Source of the DNA: Rheinheimera sp. A13L
Lineage (GTDB): Bacteria; Pseudomonadota; Gammaproteobacteria; Enterobacterales; Alteromonadaceae
DNA length: 64,000 bases
Direction: 5' to 3'
Assembly: GCF_000217935.1 (NCBI RefSeq)
Contig: NZ_AFHI01000004.1
Location: forward strand, 79,195-143,194
Numbering within the stretch: the stretch's first letter is position 1; each line of letters begins with the position of its first letter. The position numbers were made by a program, and so were the translations under genes. Shown here piece by piece: positions 1-9,039 of the stretch. Below the pieces are notes generated by a model. It saw nothing but the letters and a program-made list of their open reading frames with translations. It made no database searches and had not been told where the DNA came from.

Positions 1-1422
1 GGTTTAACCCCTTATAAAAACGGCAGTTACCGTCAGGCTGTGCCTGTGGTGCAAATTGACCCTGTGGCTGTATCGGGCATGACTTTAACAGGGAATAAAA
101 CGGCTGCTACTCTGGGTTACAAAACCGATATGATGGCCTGGTCGACCCGTATGTTGCCGGAGATTAAGCTTGAGAACAGCGAAATGGTGTTTGCCGGTTA
201 CGGCATAGTGGCACCTGAATACAACTGGAACGATTACAAAGATTTAGATGTAAAAGGCAAAACAGTGGTCGTGCTGGTGAACGACCCGGGTTTTGCCACT
301 CAGGATGCCAAACTTTTTACCGGCAATGCCATGACCTATTACGGCCGCTGGACTTACAAATACGAAGAAGCGGCCCGTCAGGGCGCTGCTATGGTGCTGA
401 TAGTGCACGAAACTGAAGCCGCCAGTTACGGCTGGAACGTCGTTGCTGGCACCAGTCCTATCCGTTTTGAACTGGCCAATGCCAACAACAATATGCACAA
501 AGCCGAAGTGGAAGGCTGGTTATCGCTGGACGCCGCCGAGCGTTTATTTGCCGCCAATGGCAGCAGCTTAAAACAGATGAAAGAGCGAGCCTTAAAGCCA
601 GACTTTAAAGCTATACCACTGAATGCCAAAGCCAGCATCAGTATCAAAAACAACCTGCGCGAAATTGATTCCAATAACGTCATAGGTTTTATTCCGGGCA
701 GTAAAAAGCCGGATGAAGCTGTCATTTATATGGCGCACTGGGACCATTTTGGTCTGGATTTCAGCCGCAGCGACGACAAAATTTTTAACGGCGCACAAGA
801 CAATGCGGGCGGTGTAGCTGCTTTATTAGCGCTGGCTGAAAAGTTTAAGCAAGGTCCGGCACCAGAACGTTCAGTCGCCTTTCTTGCTGTTACAGTGGAA
901 GAGCGTGGCTTGTTGGGCTCTGCCTGGTATGCCGAAAATCCGTTGTTTCCGATGAATAAAACAGTGGCCGGTATCAATATGGATATTATGAATGTGTATG
1001 GTCCTATGCGTGACGTGATGGTGTTTGGTTACGGCAGCTCAGAGCTGGAGCCTATACTGGATAAATACGCTAAAAAACAAAACCGTTATATTGCCCCAGA
1101 ACCTACACCACAGGATGGTTTTTATTACCGTTCAGACCACTTTAATCTGGCGAAAAAAGGTGTGCCTATGCTGTACGCCCGTGGTGGTATTGACAGCATG
1201 GCTCATGGTAAAGACTGGGGCCTGCAGCAACGTAAAAACTATGTCACAAATTACTACCACAAGGTCAATGACGAGTTTGATCCCAAGTGGGATTTACGGG
1301 GTTCACAACAGGATTTATTTCTGTTTTATCAGGTAGGCTTAGAAGTGGCGAACAGCCAAAGTTGGCCCAACTGGTTGCCTGGTAAAGAATTTAAAGCAAT
1401 CAGGGATAAATCATTGCAGTAG
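1..1422 (+). CDS. M28 family zinc metallopeptidase, 5' end outside window
   Basis: The reading frame is open from base 1, so the N-terminus (expected signal peptide) is missing. An internal GTG at 40 is not a convincing start. What remains is a PA-type insert (GYGIVAPEYNW region, about 190-480) followed by the M28 peptidase domain. The two-zinc ligand set is complete: His in AHWDHFG (about 735-750), Asp in AQDNAGG (about 790-810), the catalytic EE pair in VEERG (about 895-910), Asp in NMDIMN (about 978-995) and His in RSDHF (about 1130-1145). These proteins are exported aminopeptidases that release N-terminal residues from peptides. A strong terminator follows directly. A remnant of a second gene with the same 3' end lies near 4255. 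The family call is firm; the substrate is unknown. Confidence 0.93.
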   Translation, partial: GLTPYKNGSYRQAVPVVQIDPVAVSGMTLTGNKTAATLGYKTDMMAWSTRMLPEIKLENSEMVFAGYGIVAPEYNWNDYKDLDVKGKTVVVLVNDPGFATQDAKLFTGNAMTYYGRWTYKYEEAARQGAAMVLIVHETEAASYGWNVVAGTSPIRFELANANNNMHKAEVEGWLSLDAAERLFAANGSSLKQMKERALKPDFKAIPLNAKASISIKNNLREIDSNNVIGFIPGSKKPDEAVIYMAHWDHFGLDFSRSDDKIFNGAQDNAGGVAALLALAEKFKQGPAPERSVAFLAVTVEERGLLGSAWYAENPLFPMNKTVAGINMDIMNVYGPMRDVMVFGYGSSELEPILDKYAKKQNRYIAPEPTPQDGFYYRSDHFNLAKKGVPMLYARGGIDSMAHGKDWGLQQRKNYVTNYYHKVNDEFDPKWDLRGSQQDLFLFYQVGLEVANSQSWPNWLPGKEFKAIRDKSLQ

Positions 1423-1441
1423 TGATTTGTTTTTGTTGATG

Positions 1442-1467
1442 AAAACCGGCTTTAGAGCCGGTTTTTT
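1442..1467 (+). terminator. Rho-independent terminator of the M28 gene
   Basis: A perfect 10-bp stem (AAAACCGGCT / AGCCGGTTTT) with a 4-nt loop runs into a T-tract 20 bases after the peptidase stop codon. Confidence 0.9.
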
Positions 1468-1582
1468 GTCTGTGTTTTATAAAAGTCGACGTGATTTGAA
1501 GTTGAAACTAAGTCAATATATCGTTAACTTTACGCCACAGATATCTGTAAGTTAGCGGATTATCAAAATCAAAGAGGGTTTT

Positions 1583-4204
1583 ATGTCGTTGTTGAGAAAG
1601 ATCTGCCTGGTAGCTGGTCTGTTTTTTTTATTTATAGCGCAGTCTTTTGCAACTGAAATTCAACGACAAACTATATTCACCTCAGCTGATGTTGATGCTT
1701 ATAGTTTAACTTCTTCCAATCATCTTTGGTTCCAGGCAAATAATAAGTTTATGGAGACAGAGTTTGTCAACGGGCAGTGGGTGAATCGTCGTTTCGTTGT
1801 GCCTGAAGGTAGTGAGCTTGAATCTAAGTTCATTTATGATTTTGCCGTCACGGATCAGCACCTTTGGATGATTGAGGCTGATAAGGTTACTGCGTTTGAG
1901 TTATCGGAATCCGCTCCTTTTATAAAAAATAAAGTCGAATTGCCATTAGCTTATGCTGTAGGTGAGCATGTGGACATGACTGTTGCGCTTGATAATTCTG
2001 GTGTCGTCAGTCATGGCAGAAATCAGTATGTGACTGCCGTATGGGTGTTTACTTTGGACAATGGCCAAATCAAGCAGCAAGAGCTGGAACCACCGAGTTG
2101 TCGTTCGCCAGGAGGCTTCCTTATGACCAGCCAATGGCTGGTGCTGGCGTGTGGCTCTTATGAAAATGTGGTTTACCGGAAAAATGGCCTTCATTATGAG
2201 TTATTTAAAACTATTTATGGCCAAGTCCTGCATCTGAATCCTGAGAACTCAGCTTTGATTGTTTACCATCCGGATCTGTCGAAAATTGTCACGTTAGCTT
2301 TGCCAAGCCTTAATGAAATTAGTTCAATTTCTTTAGTCACAGAGGTTTATCAGAGCTCGAGAGACTCTTTGTTTCTGGTAGATAAAGTTGAAAACCAGGA
2401 CCCCACTGCAACCAGGCAGGTTATACGTCTCGACAATAATGGGCAGATTGTTGAACAGCTAAAATTTTCATCATTCGACAAAGCCTTGGGCTTAGCGAGC
2501 TATAAAAACTTTTCTGCTTTTTTACATAAAGTCGGAGACAGCATTTTTCTTGGGTTTGATGAATGGGTAAAGAACGAAGAGTCAGGCCTTTACGATTTTA
2601 GGGGTAATACCTGGCAACATAAGCTGGGGGTTTCTCATTCTGTGGCCGAATCTTTTCCAAAGGTGAATGCTGTAGTTTTTGGTGGTTTTACTAAACAAAT
2701 TTGGTTAGGTGAGCCATCCGAAATGCCTGTTGTTCGCGGTTATGCTCAGTTAATAACTACAGAGTTTCAACAAGTAAATATTTCTGCAACTGCAAACCAT
2801 GAATATAGTTGGTGGTTTGCAGGTATTCGTTACAATACCTTATATCTGGGGTTGTGGACTCCTGAACATCAATTCCGGCAGATAGAAGTGGCATATCCAC
2901 ATGGTTTCAGTTCCAGTATCTACGATATGTATTACTTCAAAGATCAAGATACCTTACTGATTCACACTCAGGACGGCATTTTCATGCAATGTTCCAATGT
3001 CAGCAATCTTGAAACATCGGGCTGTCAGCCAATACCTCTGCCGGAGAACATGCAATATAAGGTTGCCACTAAACATGGTCTGCTGGTTTATCAAAAAGCA
3101 GCTTCAGAATCAGCACTGACAGCTTCGATGTTTACTTTAACTTCGGCTGGCTTACAACAAAGCTGGAGCCTTTCTCTGAATGAGGAGCAATCTAAAGTAG
3201 TTCCTCATGTATATGTAGAGGAACATGATGTTGTGTTGGGGCGCAAAGCTCAAATTCGATTATCTGATGGTGCTGGTACTTTTGTTGATACTCCTTCTGG
3301 CCCGAGTTTTTACGGCAATTGTCTTTTTTTAGGGCAAACAGATATTTTATGCCCCAGCAATGCTTTTGAATTCTTCAGGTTTAATGAAAGTTTTACTATA
3401 GCTATGGCTATAAGACCTGGGCAGGATTCGTCATTAGTGAATTTAGGTGGTGCATTACGTCATGCAACTCAAAATGGTTATGTGTTGACGTCATCAAAGG
3501 ATCAAATCGTATGGCATCGTCTGGATTTGCCACAAATTAACTTCACTAATAAGGATATTCTTGTCGATGCATTTCAGGATGAAAATATAATCTTAGATTT
3601 AAATAATCATCTGACATCTTTAAACGGATTAGTGGTCAATGCTGAAGAAACAGCGAATGCTCATTTGTTCAGTCTGCGTTTTTTGCAGCTAAAAACCGGT
3701 GATGCCAGTTGGCAACTGAATACATCAAATGATTTGGCTCTTTATAATCCAAAATTTAATCTGAATTTCACCTTTAGTAATGATCTGTGGAATATGAATC
3801 TGCCTTATGAATTTTCCCTGCATAATATTAACGATGCACCAAGAGTTAAACCGGGAGAACGCGTGAATGATCTCGATATTGGCGATACCTATATGTTGGA
3901 TTTTTTTGAAGTATTTGAAGATATCGACAGGGATACGTTGAGTTTCCAGATGTCCACGCTACCTGCTGGTTTTATCCGTGAAGACACTCGGATTATGGCT
4001 ACACCAACTTCGCCCGGACGTTACAGTTTTTCTATTACCGCTACAGACCCTTCCGGTTTATCTGTGAGTGCAACTTTTTCAGGAATGATTAAAGGTAAAG
4101 GAAGTAATGACTCAGGTGGCGGCTCTGTAGGCTATTGGGTTTTACTCTGTCTTTCGGTTTTGGTCTGGATAAGGCGTTCGACGGCAAGGTTCTGGACTCT
4201 GTAA
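1583..4204 (+). CDS. Large exported protein with GlyGly-CTERM-like C-terminal anchor
   Basis: The 873-aa product starts with a clear Sec signal peptide (residues 1-23, ending SFA). The ATG at 1583 has AAAGAGGG about 6 bases upstream. The long middle has no motif I recognise; scattered W, F and Y with short beta-like stretches suggest a beta-propeller or beta-rich fold, but this is only an impression. Residues about 755-835 resemble a cadherin/dystroglycan-type Ig-like domain (NDAP..., DIDRDTLSF, ATDPSGLS). The C-terminus has a Gly triplet at 845-847, a hydrophobic segment at about 851-863 and an Arg pair at 864-865. That is the layout of GlyGly-CTERM sorting signals cut by rhombosortase. Expected location is the cell surface or type II secretion. 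The gene sits between an M28 gene and a copy of that gene's 3' end. Confidence 0.85.
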   Translation: MSLLRKICLVAGLFFLFIAQSFATEIQRQTIFTSADVDAYSLTSSNHLWFQANNKFMETEFVNGQWVNRRFVVPEGSELESKFIYDFAVTDQHLWMIEADKVTAFELSESAPFIKNKVELPLAYAVGEHVDMTVALDNSGVVSHGRNQYVTAVWVFTLDNGQIKQQELEPPSCRSPGGFLMTSQWLVLACGSYENVVYRKNGLHYELFKTIYGQVLHLNPENSALIVYHPDLSKIVTLALPSLNEISSISLVTEVYQSSRDSLFLVDKVENQDPTATRQVIRLDNNGQIVEQLKFSSFDKALGLASYKNFSAFLHKVGDSIFLGFDEWVKNEESGLYDFRGNTWQHKLGVSHSVAESFPKVNAVVFGGFTKQIWLGEPSEMPVVRGYAQLITTEFQQVNISATANHEYSWWFAGIRYNTLYLGLWTPEHQFRQIEVAYPHGFSSSIYDMYYFKDQDTLLIHTQDGIFMQCSNVSNLETSGCQPIPLPENMQYKVATKHGLLVYQKAASESALTASMFTLTSAGLQQSWSLSLNEEQSKVVPHVYVEEHDVVLGRKAQIRLSDGAGTFVDTPSGPSFYGNCLFLGQTDILCPSNAFEFFRFNESFTIAMAIRPGQDSSLVNLGGALRHATQNGYVLTSSKDQIVWHRLDLPQINFTNKDILVDAFQDENIILDLNNHLTSLNGLVVNAEETANAHLFSLRFLQLKTGDASWQLNTSNDLALYNPKFNLNFTFSNDLWNMNLPYEFSLHNINDAPRVKPGERVNDLDIGDTYMLDFFEVFEDIDRDTLSFQMSTLPAGFIREDTRIMATPTSPGRYSFSITATDPSGLSVSATFSGMIKGKGSNDSGGGSVGYWVLLCLSVLVWIRRSTARFWTL

Positions 4205-4254
4205 TAGAATTGCAGAAAAGTCGTCAAAAAAACTGATTCTACAGGCTGTTAAGC

Positions 4255-4296
4255 GAAGGATTTAAAGCCATCAGGGACCAGTCATTGCAAAAGTAA
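4255..4296 (+). pseudogene. 3' remnant of a second M28 peptidase gene
   Basis: The frame at 4255 reads EGFKAIRDQSLQK and stops. The intact M28 gene at the window start ends EFKAIRDKSLQ, and the DNA is nearly identical over about 30 bases. A terminator with an AAACCG stem follows, as it does behind the intact gene. Only the last 14 codons survive. The simplest reading is a tandem M28 paralogue that was mostly lost or replaced. Confidence 0.7.
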
Positions 4297-4314
4297 TGTT
4301 CTTTTGTTTTTAGA

Positions 4315-4338
4315 GAAACCGACTTTTATGCCGGTTTT
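4315..4338 (+). terminator. Terminator behind the M28 remnant
   Basis: The stem AAACCGAC / GCCGGTTT has one mismatch, an 8-nt loop and is followed by a T-run. It now probably ends transcription of the 873-aa protein gene. Confidence 0.65.
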
Positions 4339-4424
4339 TTTAGTTTGAAAGCAAACAGCATTCCCTTGATCAAGGAAAAACCATCTGAATGGCAAGGGCG
4401 TCACTGAAGTGGTTAACGCAAACG

Positions 4425-4587
4425 GGGTCAAGTCTTGCCCCGTGCCCCAGATGCAATCTTGGCATATTGGAGCTCGTTAGCCGAGTCAAAAACTGATTGA
4501 GTTAAGATTTTCCCTTTAAGAGTATGAGTTTGATTTTCAATGTAAGACCATTAACTTAATACTGGAGCACAGAGCAAGACCTGACCC
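4425..4587. mobile_element. MITE-like or RAYT-associated element (163 bp)
   Basis: The ends are imperfect 14-bp inverted repeats, GGGTCAAGTCTTGC at 4425 and GCAAGACCTGACCC at 4574 (13 of 14 match when inverted). No ORF lies inside. From memory, sequences of this GGGTCAGGTCTTGC kind often flank REP-associated Y1 transposase genes in gammaproteobacteria; that link was not checked. The rest of the gene-free stretch 4339-4745 shows nothing I can name. Confidence 0.4.
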
Positions 4588-4745
4588 TGGTGTTGCTTTC
4601 AACTAGGGCAAGGTGCATATGTTAAGTACTCTAACGGTTTCGACCTGAAAAACTGGGGCGTTGTGGGATAGTACATTCGCGCTGTACATGCGAGAGAGCA
4701 ATATATTCATGGGATTATATGTTCCAACTTTACAGGGAAAGAAGG

Positions 4746-5129
4746 ATGCTGATTCGATATTTGTTGTTCTCTGTTGCTTTATTTTCATCAGCATTATGTT
4801 GCAGTGAAGATATTAACTCCATAATAGCTCTTGCAAATGATGATATTCGGGCTAAGAAATTTGCCGCAGCAGAGACAAAGCTAATAAATCTGATTGAGCA
4901 AAAAACTGTGCTAACAGTTAGTCAGGAAGTGAACGCTAAATACCGGCTTCTTGAATTAACTTTTATTACTAATGATTATTCTCGCACAGAACATTATGCT
5001 AGAGATTTACTATACATAATGCATAAGAATCCAGCATATGAGAAGCTCAGAAAGCGTTTAGTGTATAGGCTCTGCAGTAGCGAAGACTGGATGGAAACTA
5101 GAGCTTTATTTTCAGATATTTGCTTGTAG
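4746..5129 (+). CDS. Small exported protein, unknown, TPR-like
   Basis: I place the start at the ATG at 4746 rather than the in-frame ATG at 4719. AGGGAAAGAAGG precedes it, and it puts a clean signal peptide (LIRYLLFSVALFSSALCC) at the N-terminus. The 127-aa product continues with an Ala-rich helical segment (ALANDDIRAKKFAAAETKLINLIEQ, split here: ALANDDIRAK then KFAAAETKLI) like one tetratricopeptide-type helix pair. The C-terminal end (about the last 25 residues, SSEDWMETRALFSDICL) reads like non-native sequence, so the gene may be truncated by rearrangement with the adjacent IS remnant. Function unknown. Confidence 0.5.
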   Translation: MLIRYLLFSVALFSSALCCSEDINSIIALANDDIRAKKFAAAETKLINLIEQKTVLTVSQEVNAKYRLLELTFITNDYSRTEHYARDLLYIMHKNPAYEKLRKRLVYRLCSSEDWMETRALFSDICL

Positions 5130-5369
5130 AAACGGTGTTGTCCCGTCCGAGTGTCCGGCAGGATTATTGAGGGGTTTGGCAACGCCATTTTGTTTGAAAG
5201 TTAAACAATCTGGCTTGGGTTTCTAACTAAAAATCTCTGAAAGAGATCAGAGTTTTTAGCACTCCTTAAAAAATATCTTCTTTTTAAGCAAACCGCTGCT
5301 ATTCAGGTAGCCGTTGCCTCTATCCTGCGCGGACAGTGTTTTTTGTTTTGTTGCGCTCCTTTGCCGAAT

Positions 5370-5918
5370 TTACTCTCTGGCATAAAACCCCTGCAGCACT
5401 CCATTCCAGAATTCGATATAGTTCCAGTTTTTGGTCTGAGGTATTGCTTTGCCATGCCAGATTTCATCTGGTGTCTGGCCCTTCAGGTTTTGGTGTGGAC
5501 GGATGGCGTTATACCAAAACTGAAATTCAGCCAAACGTTGAGTGAGTTCATCGCCTTGAGCGATCAAGACTTGACCAATGTGCCTTTTTAATGTCCCGAA
5601 TAGTCTTTCGATCCGTCCGTTTTATTCGCAATGTGCCATTGCTCACCCCCCGGACCATCGTCGCTGCGCTTCGATGTTCAAAATTGGAAAAGCAATTTTG
5701 TGCCAAGGACAACCTAATTCCGCGCATTGATGCTTGATACCTAAGAATTTCAAAGCCCAACTAAAAGTTCTGGAGGTAAACACGGCTTCGTTGTCAGTGC
5801 GTATCACCCGTGGTTTGCCATAGAGTTCAATGGCAGCACAAATGGCCCGAACTAAAGTGACGGATGCTTTATCGCGCAATCCCGATAAGCAAAGCGCTAT
5901 ACGGGAAAGGATGGCTCC
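5370..5918 (-). pseudogene. IS3/IS481-type DDE transposase fragment, interrupted
   Basis: On the minus strand the fragment begins in frame near 5918 (GAILSRIALCLSGLRDKAS) without any start or upstream half. It continues through the integrase-core motif RTDNEAVFTS (second Asp) to GCPW. There the frame is broken by about 77 foreign bases. It then resumes in frame as NGRIERLFGTLKRHIGQ (the catalytic Glu region) and RPHQNLKGQTPDEIW to a stop at 5370. The N-terminal half, any orfA and the terminal inverted repeats are not visible, so it cannot move itself. Confidence 0.8.
5624..5700. other. Structured 77-bp insert inside the transposase remnant
   Basis: The insert splits the codons between W and NGRIER of the transposase. 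It contains three inverted repeats in a row: GCAATG-TGC-CATTGC (5628-5642), CATCG...CGATG (about 5657-5677) and CAAAATTG-GAAAAG-CAATTTTG (5678-5699). No ORF, tRNA or obvious target-site duplication is visible. Origin unknown. Confidence 0.45.
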
Positions 5919-5982
5919 GTTTTATTATTTGTGGTGTCAAATTGTATTGAACAACAAAAAACTGTGGTGAAAATTACTTAGA

Positions 5983-6507
5983 CTATTTTGTTGTACTGAG
6001 TAAACGCCCTTTATTGTCGTAGTTATAGATGGTCTGACGGGTTAGATCGGCAGGATTATAAGCTGTACCGTCTGAATTAAAGGCAGAGAAGGAGAACACA
6101 GAATTTAAACCGCTAATAACAAATACAGAAAAAGGTTGATTCACCACATTCAAAGACACTTTATCAGGCTGCTCTGTATTGTTTGCTGAAACCACAAAAG
6201 GGTGGCCTTCTGTCAGCTGCAATGCTTTCCATTGTTCATAGGTGACAGGTTCAAGTCCCCAGCCTGTTGGCGTCTGGATAATTTTCAGGTAGCCATATTT
6301 TTTACTGACCATCAAAGGAATGTTTACTTCTGCGGCTATAAGCACAAAATCTTTGGGGGCCTCTAAATACAACTGACCATTTGGATCAGAGAAAGTGCGG
6401 AACTCAGTCAAACTCGGCTGCATTGCAGCACTGGCTGAGCTGCAAAACAAACAAAACATCACGACTTTGCATCTGTTGAGTATTTTTCGCTGAAGTTCAC
6501 CTTGCAT
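5983..6507 (-). CDS. Small exported protein, unknown, YD-repeat-like tail
   Basis: The 174-aa product has an N-terminal signal sequence (KVVMFCLFCSSASAA, cleavage near residue 27). The ATG at 6507 is preceded by AGGGA about 7 bases upstream. The body is short beta-rich sequence with no family I recognise. The last residues, YNYDNKGRLLSTTK, resemble a single RHS/YD-repeat unit, which could mean this is a leftover of a larger RHS-like protein or merely a convergent end. It stands alone, divergent from the GGDEF-EAL gene. Confidence 0.6.
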   Translation of the reverse strand: MQGELQRKILNRCKVVMFCLFCSSASAAMQPSLTEFRTFSDPNGQLYLEAPKDFVLIAAEVNIPLMVSKKYGYLKIIQTPTGWGLEPVTYEQWKALQLTEGHPFVVSANNTEQPDKVSLNVVNQPFSVFVISGLNSVFSFSAFNSDGTAYNPADLTRQTIYNYDNKGRLLSTTK

Positions 6508-6942
6508 GAAATATCCCTATTGTGTTGCATTTGCTGAAACAGAAATGAGTACAACTGACTAAAGATAGTATTGTCTAAATATCCACAAGGTAAGTCCCTC
6601 TTTTACTGAATTTTTCCCTAAACAAACGCAGGGGTTAGGTTTAGCCTTTAACTGCAAAAACACAGGGTGGGATCCGTTACTGCTTTCTGCTTTTCAGTCA
6701 CCTGGGTATAGACGTCGCCACTTTTTCTTTGTATTTGAACGCTAAAACACCGGACTTAGTGCCGGTGTTTTTATTCATGAAGCAAAGGTCTGAAACTATT
6801 TTCATAACAAATTAACCCAACTCTGACTGTATTAATTTGTTAGCAGTCTGGTATTCTTGACATCCAGCCTGGTATTGCAGGTTTTATCGTTTCTAGTGGG
6901 AAATGACAGCAGTATGCTGGCAATGCAGAGACAAGGCAGAAT
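6508..6942. other. Divergent intergenic region with orphan hairpin
   Basis: 435 bases with no ORF I can support lie between divergent genes. It must hold both promoters. The terminator-like hairpin at 6744-6771 does not follow any visible gene, so an unannotated small RNA or the remnant of a deleted gene may lie at about 6600-6740. Confidence 0.5.
6744..6771 (+). terminator. Orphan intrinsic terminator
   Basis: A perfect 10-bp stem (AAAACACCGG / CCGGTGTTTT) with an 8-nt loop and T-tail on the plus strand. No upstream plus-strand gene is visible for it to terminate. Confidence 0.75.
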
Positions 6943-8817
6943 ATGAAGCAGTGGACCTTATTTGAATTTTCAGCTGGCTCTGATATTACCGCTTTAACTG
7001 CTAAACAGTTAAAGCGACTGAAACAAATTGTCTGGATTTGTCTGCTTGCTGTGATCTGCGGCGCAGCTGCTTCCGGTCCTAAATCCACCACGGTTTTAAT
7101 GGCGACAGCTATGGGCCTGGTTTGCATTTTAATTTTGCTGCAGCGGCGTAAAATCCGCTTTGCCATTGGGGCTTTGTTGTGGCTGCTGACGTTAATGATC
7201 TGCAGTTTGATTAGTATCAATGCGGGTATTTTTGATCTGATGCTGCTGGGTTATCCGCTGGTGCTGGCTTATGCGGCTATGTACAGTGGCCGGCGTTTTT
7301 ATCTGCTGTTATTTGGTTTTATCCTGCTATTTTGTTCCTTTTTGGCCCTGGCAGCTCTGTATGACTGGCTTTCTTTTAGTCCTGCAGTGGCCACAGTAAA
7401 TACTTTTATCACCTTAAATCTTCTGTTGTTGGTCAGTGGGGTAACCATGAGGCTGATAGCCCGGGATACCAAAGATGTGTTGCTGCAGTTAAAACAAGAA
7501 AACGAACGGGTGGTGAAATCCCAGCTGGAAATTCAGCGTTTGGCTCAGCACGACCCGCTGACAGGTCTGGTCAACAGAACTCAATGTGAACTGGGTTTTC
7601 AGCGTGCTGTGGCCGCCAGTGCACAGCAATCTGTGGCTTTGTTATTTATCGATTTAGATAATTTTAAGCCTATTAACGATGCCCTGGGTCATCAGGCGGG
7701 TGATGAAGTATTACAACAACTGGCGACGGTGCTGCAAAGCCAGTTGTCAGAGCAGGATGTACTGAGTCGTTTTGGTGGTGATGAGTTTGTGGTGATTATA
7801 AGCCAGTGGCAAAATCCGGCTGAGCTTGAGCAACGCATTCAAAACTTATTACACAGTTGTCAGCAGGAATTTGTAGTACAGCAGCATAAAGTTCAGTTGT
7901 CTGCTTCTATTGGGGTTACCAGAGCGCCGCAAGATGGCACTGATTTTCATCTGCTTTGCAAAAAAGCGGATACGGCTATGTATCAGGCAAAAAAAATGGG
8001 GCGTAACAGATTTTGCTGGTATCACTCTGACATGGAGCAGCAACAGCTGGATAAATTTAACCTGATGATGCGCTTACGTGTGGCGGTAAAGCAGCAGCTT
8101 TTTACTGTGGCCTACCAGCCGACCTATGATTTAAAAACCAATCAGATCAGTGGGGCAGAGGCCTTATTGCGTTGGTCTGATGCAGAATTGGGGGCTGTTC
8201 CACCAGACGTTTTTATACCTCTGGCAGAGGAAACCGGTTTAATTCAGGAGCTTGGGCTTTTTGTGCTGCAAAAAGCCTGTGCCCAGGTAAAGCTATGGCA
8301 AGAGTCAGGTTTTCTTTTAGGTATTGCGGTGAATATTTCCGCCATGCAGTTTAAGCAAGGTGATTTACCAGCAGTGGTGACACAAGTGCTGGCAGATACT
8401 GGTTTAGAGGCACATTGGCTGGAATTGGAATTGACTGAGTCTGTGCTGATTGATGATACGGCTTTAGTGAAACAACACATTGATCAGTTGTCTGCTTTGG
8501 GTGTGCGCTTTGCTATTGATGATTTTGGCACCGGCTATTCCAATCTGGGCTATTTAAGCCAGTTTAGTCTGAACAGTTTAAAAATAGACCGCTCTTTTGT
8601 GGCCCGTATTGGTCACAATAAAAAAGACTTAGCGCTGGTCAACGGCATCATTCAGCTGGCAAGCAGTTTAGGTTTACATACTGTGGCCGAAGGAGTGGAA
8701 GACACACAAAGCCTGATGTTGTTGCAGCAGGCGGGGTGCAGCTGTGCTCAGGGCTATTTATGGTCAAAAGCTGTATCACCGGAAGAATTTACATTGCACC
8801 TGAGGAAAACGACATAA
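6943..8817 (+). CDS. Membrane GGDEF-EAL cyclic di-GMP turnover protein
   Basis: The N-terminal 170 residues carry five to six hydrophobic segments (MASE-like sensor). A GGDEF domain follows with an intact GGDEF at residues 278-282, then an EAL domain with E406-A407-L408 and the further conserved ELTES, DDFGTGYSNL and KIDRSFV motifs. The residues for metal and c-di-GMP binding in EAL all look intact, so phosphodiesterase activity is likely. The GGDEF half could be active or could act as a GTP-binding regulator. The usual inhibitory RxxD is SEQD here, so product inhibition is probably lost. AAGG precedes the ATG. The gene stands alone. Confidence 0.93.
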   Translation: MKQWTLFEFSAGSDITALTAKQLKRLKQIVWICLLAVICGAAASGPKSTTVLMATAMGLVCILILLQRRKIRFAIGALLWLLTLMICSLISINAGIFDLMLLGYPLVLAYAAMYSGRRFYLLLFGFILLFCSFLALAALYDWLSFSPAVATVNTFITLNLLLLVSGVTMRLIARDTKDVLLQLKQENERVVKSQLEIQRLAQHDPLTGLVNRTQCELGFQRAVAASAQQSVALLFIDLDNFKPINDALGHQAGDEVLQQLATVLQSQLSEQDVLSRFGGDEFVVIISQWQNPAELEQRIQNLLHSCQQEFVVQQHKVQLSASIGVTRAPQDGTDFHLLCKKADTAMYQAKKMGRNRFCWYHSDMEQQQLDKFNLMMRLRVAVKQQLFTVAYQPTYDLKTNQISGAEALLRWSDAELGAVPPDVFIPLAEETGLIQELGLFVLQKACAQVKLWQESGFLLGIAVNISAMQFKQGDLPAVVTQVLADTGLEAHWLELELTESVLIDDTALVKQHIDQLSALGVRFAIDDFGTGYSNLGYLSQFSLNSLKIDRSFVARIGHNKKDLALVNGIIQLASSLGLHTVAEGVEDTQSLMLLQQAGCSCAQGYLWSKAVSPEEFTLHLRKTT

Positions 8818-9039
8818 ATCTGCAGATAGTGGTCAAAACCAAAATTGCCTTTTCCTTTATCACCTGAAATCTCATTTGATGTCAGAACTTATCAACAGGC
8901 TGCTGCGACTGAGCCTGTAAGCAAGCAGATAGACATTGACGAACAATTACACTGATGTATGCGTATTGAACTGAAATCGATCAGTCTTTAGTCGCTCAGT
9001 GTGCCCGCCCATTAAATTCAGTTAATTACAGTTGTTTTT
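8818..9039. other. Gene-free upstream region of the microcin-type locus
   Basis: No ORF is supportable between the GGDEF-EAL stop and the Fur box, and no clear terminator was found. The region leads into the promoter of the adaptor gene. Confidence 0.5.

Noticed and set aside
5336..5591. Plus-strand ORFs near the IS remnant
   Set aside because: They are reverse-strand shadows of the transposase 3' half.
5624..5700. tRNA-like fold of the 77-bp insert
   Set aside because: The size fits, but no acceptor stem, T-loop or anticodon arm of proper size can be drawn.
5624..5700. Integron attC site
   Set aside because: No integrase, no cassette array and no core-site bases were seen at the hairpin ends.
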